Assembly (NCBI GenBank): GCA_017651385.1
Contig: JAGCCY010000257.1
Location: 1-8,918 of the forward strand
Reading direction: 5' to 3'
Length of the DNA stretch: 8,918 nucleotides
From: Lachnospiraceae bacterium
Lineage (GTDB): Bacteria; Bacillota; Clostridia; Lachnospirales; Lachnospiraceae
A model generated the notes under the pieces. The model ran no database searches and was not told the origin of the DNA. It was given only the letters and a program-made list of their open reading frames with translations. The position numbers were made by a program, and so were the translations under genes. This document shows, piece by piece, positions 1 to 6,827 of this stretch (position 1 is its first letter; every line of letters begins with the position of its first letter).

Positions 1-708
1 AGGTATCTTGAGTTTATAAACGACGTGGTTGACAGACTTCCCAAAGATCGTGAGATCACGATAGTTGATTTTGGATGCGGAAAATCTTATCTGACATTCG
101 CTTTGTACTATTTTTTGGCCGTTAAAAATAACAGACGGGTTAAAATAGTCGGTCTCGATTTAAAAACTGATGTAATTAATGAATGCAACAGACTTAAAAA
201 CAAGTATGGTTATAACGGTCTTACCTTTATAAAAGGAGATATCGAGCATTATGAAGGCGATGCACCCGATATGGTCATTTCGCTTCATGCATGCGATACC
301 GCGACCGATCATGCAATATATAAAGGTATACTCTGGAATGCATCGGTTATCATGGCTGTGCCGTGCTGCCAGCATGAACTTAATAAGAAGATAAAGAGCG
401 ATGAGCTGTCCGGTGTTCTGGGATACGGGATATTAAAAGACAGACTCTCTGCGATCGTGACGGATGCAATGCGTGCAAATCTTCTTAAAGAATGGGGATA
501 TGATACACAGATACTTGAATTTATCGATATGGAGCATACTCCGAAGAACATCCTCATAAGAGCGGTCCGTAAAAACAATAAAATAACGGCTTTTAATAAA
601 AATGACAGTGAAAAAGAGGAAAGACTCAAAGCGCTTGTCGGTGCGGACATTACGCTTGAAAGACTTTTAAACGAACTGAAGGAAAAGAATGAAGCGGACA
701 ATACTTAA
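1..708 (+). CDS. SAM-dependent methyltransferase, 5'-truncated by window edge
   Basis: Class I S-adenosylmethionine-dependent methyltransferase whose substrate cannot be told from sequence. The reading frame is open from base 1 and codes RYLEFINDV before the first possible GTG at 25. This matches family sequence, so the gene very likely begins upstream of the window and the GTG is internal. Counting from base 1 (235 codons), the SAM-binding motif I is IVDFGCGKSYL near residues 22-32. The acidic strand-2 end is VGLDL near 53-57, a GD pair follows (FIKGDIE), and motif IV is PDMVISLHACD near 90-100. A PCCQHELN motif lies near 121-128. DFGCGKSYL plus PCCQ is characteristic of the Methyltransf_32 family (related to the GSTCD C-terminal domain). 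The tail is Lys/Glu-rich. The last 20 bp overlap the next gene, suggesting co-transcription and translational coupling. The methyltransferase call is firm; the target is unknown. Confidence 0.88.
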   Translation, partial: RYLEFINDVVDRLPKDREITIVDFGCGKSYLTFALYYFLAVKNNRRVKIVGLDLKTDVINECNRLKNKYGYNGLTFIKGDIEHYEGDAPDMVISLHACDTATDHAIYKGILWNASVIMAVPCCQHELNKKIKSDELSGVLGYGILKDRLSAIVTDAMRANLLKEWGYDTQILEFIDMEHTPKNILIRAVRKNNKITAFNKNDSEKEERLKALVGADITLERLLNELKEKNEADNT

Positions 709-3220
709 GATTGTTGCATCCTTTTTTGTATTCATCGTTACGATGATACTTTCGGGATACTTCATGAACAAGGGAAATGTTAATACCACAAAGAACATGG
801 ACATGGCTGCGCTTCCGGTCGTTTATATGAATGTAGGCGGTAATACCGTCAATGAACTTCACGGATATACGATGGACATGGACGTTGCTCTTTTAAGGGA
901 TTCCATAACCCCCCTGGATGATAACAGAGGGGCTTCTTTTCGTGTTGTCAAACACAGCTGTGTCATAAAGAGTGTCAATGTCAAGCTTCGTACGATCGAG
1001 GGAAGCCGTCTTATAGAAAGCATAGATATAACGGATTATGAAGAAAACGATTTTGCGTTAACGGCATCGGTTAATTTCAAGGGTCTTATCGATGAATACA
1101 AAGAATATTGTATGGAAATATATATAACGACCGGAACGGGTGTTGAAGTAATGTACCATACAAGAGTCACGAACGCTCCGCTTTACTGCGCGAGAGAAAA
1201 ACTTGCTTTTGTACTTGATTTTCACGACAAAGCCGGTTCGATCGCCACAAACGAAGAGCTTAAAGGTTATATGGAGTCCAATTACACCGGAGACAATACG
1301 ACTCTTGCGTTTGTAAACATACACAGCTCCATGAGCCAGCTTGCGTTTGCGAATCTCAATGTATACGAGATCACAAAGCCGGTTGCGACATTTAAAGAGT
1401 TAAATTACGAGACTGCGGTATTTACCGTGGACTATGTCGCCGGAGTAAGAGACAGCAAGGTTGAGAAGAAGTTTTTTGTTTCCGAATATTACCGTATAAA
1501 ATACACTACCGAAGTTACATATCTTCTCGATTATGAGAGGACAATGCATGAGATAACCGATGACGATAATTTTGTCATAAACGATACCCAGCTTACTTTA
1601 GGCATTACGGATTACGATATAAGCCTTACGGAGAGCGAAGACGGTTCGATATTTGCGTTTGTAAACGAAAATAAACTGTATTCGTACAACATTTCCGAGA
1701 ATCATATAGCCAGACTGTTTTCTTTTTATGACAATGATAACTTTGACGCAAGAACAACATACGGCAAGCATAAGATAAAACCGCTGAGCGTCGATGAGGC
1801 GGGAAACGTTAGTTTTATCGTATACGGTTACATGAACAGGGGTACATACGAAGGAAAGGTCGGAATGACCTTTTACGAATATAACGGCGTGACAAACATA
1901 GTCGAGGAAAAATTCTTTATATCTTCGGATAAATCGCCCGAGATGGTCATTCACGATATAGACGAACTTTCGTATCTTAATAAAAGCAAAGTTTTCTATT
2001 TCATGATCGATCGTTCGATATATGCGATCGATACGGAATCAATAGAGGTCAAAGAAATGGTGAATGACCTCGAAGAAAACATGTACACCGTTTCAAATTC
2101 AAGATCGATGCTTGTATGGCAGAGCGGAAATAACGTAAATTCATCGGAAAAACTGATGGTAATGAATTTAAATACCGGTCAGGTTAATACGATAGCGGCA
2201 GCGGATGATGAATATATAAAACCCCTGGCGTTTATGAATGAAGACCTTATATACGGTCTTGCCGAAAAAAGCGATGTCGTGACAGATGCGGCCGGTCGGA
2301 CGACCTTCCCGATGTATTGCATGAAGATACAGAACGAATACGGTGAGCTGCTTAAGACATACGAAGAAAAAGGCAAATATATAACCGACGTATCTTTAAA
2401 AGAAAACCTGCTTACGATAAAGAGGGTCAAAAAACATGACGGCGAGGTTTTAAGATATGACGCCATCGATGACGATTATATGACCAATAATCAGCCGCAG
2501 GAAGAAAATCGAAATACGGTGCAGACTGCTGTTGACGATCTGTACGAGACGATAGTAAGGATAAAATTCGATTATGAGACATCGGGAAAAACGGTTCTTT
2601 TAACCCCCGAACAGATCATATATGAAGGCAGCAAGGAGATCTATCTTTCGGACAGCGCGTCAAATAAAAAACACTATTACGTATATTACAAGGGAAAACT
2701 TCAGACCATAAGCACAAAGCCGTCCAATGCGGTCATGGAAGCGGATCAGAATTACGGAACGGTTCTTGATGATGAAGGCTATTATGTATGGTACAGAGCC
2801 AACAGAGATTTAAGAAACCAGATAATGGATCTGTCGCTTGAAACGACCGATGAAGAAAAGAACAATCTTGCCTGGTGTATGGACAGGATGCTTGAATATG
2901 AAGGCGTTGTAAGAAATTCGGAATACCTTTTGGGAAAAGGAGAGACGGTTCTTACGATATTAAGTGAAGGGCTTGAAGGATACGATGTCCTAAACCTTAC
3001 GGGATGTACGCTCGACAGTATCCTGTACTACGTAAACAGGGATATACCGGTACTTGCGCTTACAAATACCGACGATACATATCTTATAATAGGTTTCAAT
3101 CAGCTTGCGGTCGTGCTATTGGATCCCGACAACAGCTGGTATAAAATAGGCCGAAACGAAGCGGAAGAGATGTTTGAAGAGTCGGGTAATCAGTTTATAA
3201 CTTATGTTCCGAACAAGTAG
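689..3220 (+). CDS. Membrane-anchored exported protein with propeller-like middle and degenerate C39-like C-terminal domain
   Basis: No named family is recognised with confidence. The ATG at 689 is preceded by AAGGAAAAG and lies inside the end of the methyltransferase gene. Residues 5-25 form one hydrophobic segment after Lys2/Arg3, an uncleaved-anchor type signal that places about 815 residues outside the cell. Residues 30-290 are beta-rich. About 300-600 contains repeated beta-strand blocks with hydrophobic-aromatic cores (near 311, 369, 420, 464, 515), suggesting a beta-propeller. Residues 640-705 form a small Tyr-rich module. Residues 725-840 resemble the C39/C39_2 cysteine-peptidase fold: a helix with WCMDRMLEYEG (C730), then LTGCTLDSILYYV, DIPVLAL, YLIIGF and LLDPD (D812). 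The expected catalytic Cys and His positions appear to be Asn and Asp/Thr, so proteolysis is unlikely. Its role is probably in the cell envelope, but this is inference. It ends at a strong terminator. Confidence 0.85.
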   Translation: MKRTILKIVASFFVFIVTMILSGYFMNKGNVNTTKNMDMAALPVVYMNVGGNTVNELHGYTMDMDVALLRDSITPLDDNRGASFRVVKHSCVIKSVNVKLRTIEGSRLIESIDITDYEENDFALTASVNFKGLIDEYKEYCMEIYITTGTGVEVMYHTRVTNAPLYCAREKLAFVLDFHDKAGSIATNEELKGYMESNYTGDNTTLAFVNIHSSMSQLAFANLNVYEITKPVATFKELNYETAVFTVDYVAGVRDSKVEKKFFVSEYYRIKYTTEVTYLLDYERTMHEITDDDNFVINDTQLTLGITDYDISLTESEDGSIFAFVNENKLYSYNISENHIARLFSFYDNDNFDARTTYGKHKIKPLSVDEAGNVSFIVYGYMNRGTYEGKVGMTFYEYNGVTNIVEEKFFISSDKSPEMVIHDIDELSYLNKSKVFYFMIDRSIYAIDTESIEVKEMVNDLEENMYTVSNSRSMLVWQSGNNVNSSEKLMVMNLNTGQVNTIAAADDEYIKPLAFMNEDLIYGLAEKSDVVTDAAGRTTFPMYCMKIQNEYGELLKTYEEKGKYITDVSLKENLLTIKRVKKHDGEVLRYDAIDDDYMTNNQPQEENRNTVQTAVDDLYETIVRIKFDYETSGKTVLLTPEQIIYEGSKEIYLSDSASNKKHYYVYYKGKLQTISTKPSNAVMEADQNYGTVLDDEGYYVWYRANRDLRNQIMDLSLETTDEEKNNLAWCMDRMLEYEGVVRNSEYLLGKGETVLTILSEGLEGYDVLNLTGCTLDSILYYVNRDIPVLALTNTDDTYLIIGFNQLAVVLLDPDNSWYKIGRNEAEEMFEESGNQFITYVPNK

Positions 3221-3224
3221 AAAA

Positions 3225-3295
3225 CAATAAAAATACACATCCGAGATCTGAAAGATGCCTATGCGGCAATCCGGATTTCGGATGTGTTTTTATTG
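3225..3295. terminator. Bidirectional rho-independent terminator between converging genes
   Basis: The stem pairs 3235-3250 (ACACATCCGAGATCTG) with 3272-3287 (CGGATTTCGGATGTGT) over 16 positions including two G-T wobbles. The 21-nt loop contains a further small hairpin, TGCC (3256-3259) with GGCA (3265-3268). An A-rich run (CAATAAAAA) precedes the stem and a T-run (TTTTTATTG) follows, so each strand has a U-tract after the hairpin. It sits 15 bp or less from the stop codons of the membrane protein (+) and prs (-) and can serve both. Confidence 0.9.
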
Positions 3296-3310
3296 TAAGA
3301 TTGCTGATCT

Positions 3311-4516
3311 TTATTCCTGATCGTTTCCTTTATTAAGTTCGCCCATCTTGTAGCGATTGACGATCTTCTGGATACGTTCGCTGGGATCTAAAAGATCGCT
3401 TATCGAAGTATCGTGATTAAGAGTATCGATTATGTAAGCGATATATTTACTTAAGTCACAGCTTATATACCATTCTCTTGAGAGAAGCTCGGGAGTCTGA
3501 TAGATAAGGTTTGTGGTAAGGACTCTTGTGATCGTGCCGTCCTGATAAGCCTTGTCGAAACGATCGAGGCCGCCGGTAAATAATCCGAAGGAGCAGCAGA
3601 CAAAGATCTTATTGGCCTTTCTGGACTTTAAGTTGGCTGCAACTTCAAGTACGCTTTCTCCGGATGAGATCATATCATCCATGATGATAACGTCTTTTCC
3701 TTCAACGTTGGAACCCAAGAATTCATGAGCCACAATGGGGTTTCGTCCGTTAACGATCCTTGTATAATCACGGCGCTTATAGAACATACCCATATCAAGT
3801 CCGAGGACGTTGGCTAAGTAAATAGCTCTGCTCATACCGCCTTCATCGGGGCTTATGATCATCATATGATCCGAATCGATCTTAAGATCGGGTATATTGT
3901 TGAGAAGACCTTTTATGAACTGATAAGCGGGCTGAACCGTTTCAAATCCGTGAAGCGGGATCGCGTTCTGAACTCTGGGATCGTGAGCGTCGAATGTGAT
4001 GATGTTATCAACGCCCATGCTCGTAAGTTCCTGAAGAGCCATGGCACAGTCAAGAGATTCTCTTGAAGTTCTCTTGTGCTGTCTGCTTTCGTAAAGGAAA
4101 GGCATGATGACTGTGATCCTTCTTGCCTTACCGCCTACGGCAGCGATGATCCTTTTTAAATCCTGATAATGGTCGTCGGGAGAATAGTGATTCTCATGAC
4201 CGCCCATCGAATATGTGAGAGAGTAGTTACAAACATCGACCAAGAGGTATAAGTCCGTTCCTCTTACCGATTCAAGAATAAGACCTTTGGCTTCGCCCGA
4301 ACCGAAACGCGGTACTTTGGCTTTCAAAATATATGAAGGACGCATATAACCTGCGAATGCGAGACTTTCTTTATGCTCGTTTTCGCGTTCTTCACGCCAC
4401 TTTACAAGGTATTGATCGACCTCTTCGCCGAGAGCCTTGCATCCTTCAAGCGGAATGATCCCCAGAGAACCGACGGGGATTGTCTCCAAATTTCTCTTCT
4501 CTTCACGATTTGCCAT
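3311..4516 (-). CDS. prs: Ribose-phosphate pyrophosphokinase (PRPP synthetase), long form
   Basis: Transfers pyrophosphate from ATP to ribose 5-phosphate to make PRPP for purine, pyrimidine, NAD, His and Trp synthesis, in the cytoplasm. At 401 aa it is longer than the usual 310-320 aa, mostly through about 70 extra N-terminal residues and small insertions. Visible motifs are the ATP-side flexible loop YESRQHKRTSRES (142-154), FDAHDPRVQ (175-183) at the site of the usual D-x-H motif, SPDEGGMSRA (222-231), KRRDY (247-251) matching the KRRP region with the catalytic Lys, and the PRPP-binding loop IIMDDMISSGES (277-288). The PRPP loop differs from the common DDMIDTAGT form but keeps the two Asp and a final Ser. 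ATG at 4516 is preceded by AGAGAGGA (4526-4533) with 9-nt spacing. It is third in a dnaD-dnaI-prs operon, 24 bp after dnaI. Assignment is firm; allosteric behaviour cannot be inferred. Confidence 0.93.
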   Translation of the reverse strand: MANREEKRNLETIPVGSLGIIPLEGCKALGEEVDQYLVKWREERENEHKESLAFAGYMRPSYILKAKVPRFGSGEAKGLILESVRGTDLYLLVDVCNYSLTYSMGGHENHYSPDDHYQDLKRIIAAVGGKARRITVIMPFLYESRQHKRTSRESLDCAMALQELTSMGVDNIITFDAHDPRVQNAIPLHGFETVQPAYQFIKGLLNNIPDLKIDSDHMMIISPDEGGMSRAIYLANVLGLDMGMFYKRRDYTRIVNGRNPIVAHEFLGSNVEGKDVIIMDDMISSGESVLEVAANLKSRKANKIFVCCSFGLFTGGLDRFDKAYQDGTITRVLTTNLIYQTPELLSREWYISCDLSKYIAYIIDTLNHDTSISDLLDPSERIQKIVNRYKMGELNKGNDQE

Positions 4517-4540
4517 GAAAAGTAATCCTCTCTTTCTAGT

Positions 4541-5503
4541 CTATGCAATTGTTTTTTTCTGGACCCGGATATCGGTACCCGACAGCCTTAAAGCGGTGTA
4601 ACTGTTCACCAGCCTCGAAAAAACTCTGTCACCGTACCGGTCCCTGATCTCCTCCAAAGATAAATTGGTCGAGATGACAGTTGCTTTTTTGTTAAGTATC
4701 CGTTCGTTGATAATTGCGAAAAGCCTTGATATTACAAAGGAATTCGTGGTTTCCGTACCAAGGTCGTCGATAATCAGCAAGTCACAATTATAAATATAAT
4801 CATTCAGATTGTAAAGCACATCTTTTGAAGAATGTCTGAATGTTTCATCAGCGAGATTCTCAAACAGAGATATCGCACTGTAGTATACACAAGAATAACC
4901 TTTCTCAATTAACTCACGGGCAACACAACCCGAAAGAAAAGATTTACCGGTTCCGACCGTTCCGTAGAGCATGAGATTCTTTTTATCGGTCTCGAAATTA
5001 TCGATCATCGACTTACAATGGCCGACAGCTTTTTTGAATCGCTCAAGATCTTCGCCTTTATAATATTCATACGACATTTTTGAAAAGTTGTTATCATTGA
5101 GAATTTCTTTTATATTGGAGCGGTCATACAAAAGTTCCGTGATCTGCTTCACAAAGCAATGACACTTTTGGGTGCCGATATATCCGGTATCCTTACAATC
5201 GGGACAGGTATATATTGGGTCAAGATAATCTTCGGGAAGTCCGACACCCTTAAGTAAAGAGGCCTTCATCTCCTTAAGATCGTCCAAAAGTGCGTGGAGC
5301 TCTTCCAAAGCTGATTCATCGCCGCCAAGTTTCCTTTTTGCATAGTCCAAAGAAACGGACACTACGGAATCCTCAAGTTCTTTAAACCCCTCAACATGAG
5401 AATAGACGTATTCTCTCCTTTTGTCGAGTATACGTCGGTTTTCCATCTGTGTTTCATCGTATTTTTTTATTATGGATTCGTACTGGGTATTTGTTAAAGC
5501 CAT
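4541..5503 (-). CDS. dnaI: DnaI/DnaC-type helicase loader ATPase
   Basis: AAA+ ATPase that loads the replicative DnaB-type helicase onto DNA during initiation and restart. Numbered from the ATG at 5503 (320 aa), residues 1-95 are helical and charged. A Cys cluster C100-x2-C103-x10-C114-x-C116 probably binds zinc, as in DnaI N-terminal domains. Walker A is GTVGTGKS (181-188), Walker B LLIIDD (242-247), sensor-1 STN (278-280), and RYGDRVFSRL (290-299) carries candidate arginine-finger residues. The frame opens 27 nt further upstream at a TTG (5530), but that start has no ribosome binding site, whereas the ATG has ATGAGG at 5-nt spacing. The stop is 24 bp before prs, and dnaD lies 31 bp upstream. 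The DnaI name rests on domain order and the DnaD neighbour; many annotations would call it DnaC-like or simply ATP-binding protein. Confidence 0.9.
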   Translation of the reverse strand: MALTNTQYESIIKKYDETQMENRRILDKRREYVYSHVEGFKELEDSVVSVSLDYAKRKLGGDESALEELHALLDDLKEMKASLLKGVGLPEDYLDPIYTCPDCKDTGYIGTQKCHCFVKQITELLYDRSNIKEILNDNNFSKMSYEYYKGEDLERFKKAVGHCKSMIDNFETDKKNLMLYGTVGTGKSFLSGCVARELIEKGYSCVYYSAISLFENLADETFRHSSKDVLYNLNDYIYNCDLLIIDDLGTETTNSFVISRLFAIINERILNKKATVISTNLSLEEIRDRYGDRVFSRLVNSYTALRLSGTDIRVQKKTIA

Positions 5504-5508
5504 ATCAA

Positions 5509-5514
5509 CCTCAT
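5509..5514 (-). promoter_or_regulatory. Ribosome binding site fixing the helicase-loader start
   Basis: On the minus strand ATGAGG is followed by 5 nt (TTGAT) and then ATG at 5503-5501. The alternative in-frame TTG at 5530 is preceded by GCAATTAAGTTT, with no purine-rich site. This favours the 320-residue product over a 329-residue one. Confidence 0.75.
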
Positions 5515-5534
5515 AATCCGCAGTCTGCAAAAAC

Positions 5535-6587
5535 TTAATTGCTCATGATCTTTTCCAGAGCATCAAAATCATAATCGGTTCTTGTAAACTGTCCCATTCC
5601 CTTAGCAGTTACGGAAGAAACAACGCGCTGACTCTGTCTGGATCTCTTAAAATCCGCGTCGGCCCTTTGTATATCTTCCATATGATGAACGCCCTCGTTT
5701 TTCCATCCCGAAAGGATCTTGTCACAATATTCCAAACGATGGGAGTCGGTTGCCATTACGGTTCTGTTGCATGCTTCCAAAATAATATCGAGAGGGAACC
5801 CGAATTCCCTGTACCACTTGATGACCATATCGGCCTCCGGCGGCTGGGGAACATTTGATTTCCCCAGAGCCTTCAACACCGTGTAAACATACTTCTCATA
5901 GCGTGTGCCTGCGAGCGCCTTGGCCTGCTTGGGCGTCGATATACCGGACTGAGCCCAGGATATCGCTACTTTTTTGATATATGAGAAGCTTTCCTTGCCG
6001 CGGTCGAGACAATACTGAAGCAGATAATCCGTCATTTCGCAGGTGAATTTAAGCTCATCAACGATGAAATACAATGACTGGATGTCCGAGGCGGAAAGGG
6101 TCCGTTTAAGATACTGTTCGGCAACAAAAACAATTTGAGAAGTATCTTCGGCTTCCTTGAATTCCTTGATCTGTTCCTTGGAATAAGAAACATTTTCCCT
6201 GAACTTGGGAACATCCTCTTCTTCGGGAACGACCTTTAAGGTGACAGGCACCGAAGACGATACAGGGGAAGGAATTTTTGGTTTGCTGCCCGGTGTATTA
6301 GGTTTAAGGAATTTGATTCCTGAAAGAGAATTCAAGTCGTCATACTCAAGTCTTAAAAGACCTTTTTGCTCCCAGTATTTGAGGGCACGCAAAATATCTC
6401 TCTCGGTATGATTGAACAGATCGGCCATTTTTGGAATGTCCGTAGAAAGCCCCGCACTCATCATTCTCAATAAGTAGAGATACACCTTTATCTGCGCGTC
6501 GTTCGCATCCTTCATATATTCGTCAATGAAGAGATTCGAAACGACGGTAGCGGATGCGGCGTCATCCCTTGAAACAAATAAATCCAT
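5535..6587 (-). CDS. dnaD: DnaD-domain replication initiation/primosome protein with two C-terminal DnaD modules
   Basis: DNA-remodelling primosome protein of Firmicutes that acts after DnaA and before the helicase loader. At 350 aa it is longer than B. subtilis DnaD (about 230 aa). Residues 15-95 look like the N-terminal winged-helix oligomerisation domain (AQIKVYLYLLRM, then IPKMADLFNHTERDILRALKYW). A Pro/Ser/Lys-rich linker spans 96-130. Two DDBH2-type helical modules follow. The first, about 136-216, carries the signature YIKKVAISW at 203-211. The second, about 232-305, carries YCDKILSGW at 287-295; both match the YxxxIxxxW signature. Residues 310-350 form a basic then acidic tail. ATG at 6587 has AAGGGTG (6596-6602) at 8-nt spacing. 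It is first gene of the operon, with a promoter about 40 bp upstream and a DnaA-box cluster behind that. A domain order of winged helix plus two DDBH2 also resembles DnaB/DnaD hybrids. Confidence 0.9.
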   Translation of the reverse strand: MDLFVSRDDAASATVVSNLFIDEYMKDANDAQIKVYLYLLRMMSAGLSTDIPKMADLFNHTERDILRALKYWEQKGLLRLEYDDLNSLSGIKFLKPNTPGSKPKIPSPVSSSVPVTLKVVPEEEDVPKFRENVSYSKEQIKEFKEAEDTSQIVFVAEQYLKRTLSASDIQSLYFIVDELKFTCEMTDYLLQYCLDRGKESFSYIKKVAISWAQSGISTPKQAKALAGTRYEKYVYTVLKALGKSNVPQPPEADMVIKWYREFGFPLDIILEACNRTVMATDSHRLEYCDKILSGWKNEGVHHMEDIQRADADFKRSRQSQRVVSSVTAKGMGQFTRTDYDFDALEKIMSN

Positions 6588-6625
6588 TTAAAACACACCC
6601 TTATAGTAATCTTTGAACATTCGGA

Positions 6626-6653
6626 ATTGTAACAAAGAATATATAAAAAGCAA
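6626..6653 (-). promoter_or_regulatory. Predicted sigma-A promoter of the dnaD-dnaI-prs operon
   Basis: On the minus strand TTGCTT (6653-6648) is followed by a 16-nt spacer and TACAAT (6631-6626, five of six to consensus). A TG one base before the -10 (TGTTACAAT) makes an extended -10, which compensates for the weak -35. The implied start near 6619 gives a leader of about 30 nt that contains the dnaD ribosome binding site. Confidence 0.6.
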
Positions 6654-6710
6654 ATAGGGAAAATGCCGAAAAACGTGACGGATACTGGATTTGTCTTAAA
6701 CGGTCAAAAA

Positions 6711-6728
6711 TGTGGAAAATGTGGATAA
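6711..6728. promoter_or_regulatory. Two abutting DnaA-box 9-mers, one perfect
   Basis: The 9-mer TGTGGATAA at 6720-6728 is the exact complement of the consensus DnaA box TTATCCACA. Directly before it, TGTGGAAAA at 6711-6719 differs at one base. The pair lies about 90-110 bp upstream of the predicted dnaD transcription start. DnaA binding itself is inferred. Confidence 0.6.
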
Positions 6729-6769
6729 AAAACAAGAGTGCTGTAAAATACGGTGTTTTATAAAACTAA

Positions 6770-6826
6770 ATATCCACTTTTTTTAAGTTACATAAAACAC
6801 ATAAAAAAAGTGGATAAAGTGGATAA
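6770..6826. promoter_or_regulatory. Second group of DnaA-box-like 9-mers next to the murC stop codon
   Basis: Two abutting identical copies of AGTGGATAA lie at 6809-6817 and 6818-6826, each one mismatch from the DnaA-box complement TGTGGATAA. A third, in opposite orientation, is ATATCCACT at 6770-6778 with two mismatches. Together with the pair at 6711-6728 this gives five box-like 9-mers within 116 bp, separated by a very AT-rich stretch. Confidence 0.45.
6771..6816. repeat. 15-bp perfect inverted repeat downstream of murC
   Basis: TATCCACTTTTTTTA (6771-6785) is the exact reverse complement of TAAAAAAAGTGGATA (6802-6816), with a 16-nt loop. In the murC transcript this is a hairpin starting 12 nt after the stop codon, followed by TTTAGTTTTA. 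It could be a weak intrinsic terminator for murC. With only three G-C pairs and a broken U-tract it is poor by that measure, and its arms coincide with DnaA-box-like sequences. A separate 12-bp palindrome GTTTTATAAAAC lies next to it at 6755-6766. Confidence 0.7.
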
Positions 6827-6827
6827 G

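Noticed and set aside
25..27. GTG at 25 as the methyltransferase start
   Set aside because: The frame is open to base 1 with family-like residues (RYLEFINDV) before it, and no ribosome binding site is visible. The gene is simply cut by the window edge.
309..701. Minus-strand open frame of 130 codons opposite the methyltransferase gene
   Set aside because: Its composition is Ser/Phe/Leu-rich, as expected for the complement of a coding strand. It has no motif or ribosome binding site, and the opposite strand is a clear gene.
1598..1954. Minus-strand open frame of 118 codons inside the membrane-protein gene
   Set aside because: It lies entirely opposite a supported gene, without a start signal or recognisable domain.
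5504..5530. TTG start for the helicase loader, adding nine residues
   Set aside because: There is no ribosome binding site before the TTG, while the downstream ATG at 5503 has ATGAGG at 5-nt spacing.
6588..6827. Small RNA, tRNA or chromosomal oriC in the dnaD-murC gap
   Set aside because: No cloverleaf or structured GC-rich segment is seen. dnaA, dnaN and rpmH are not nearby, and five boxes with only one perfect match fall short of a typical oriC, so only DnaA-box-like sites are claimed.
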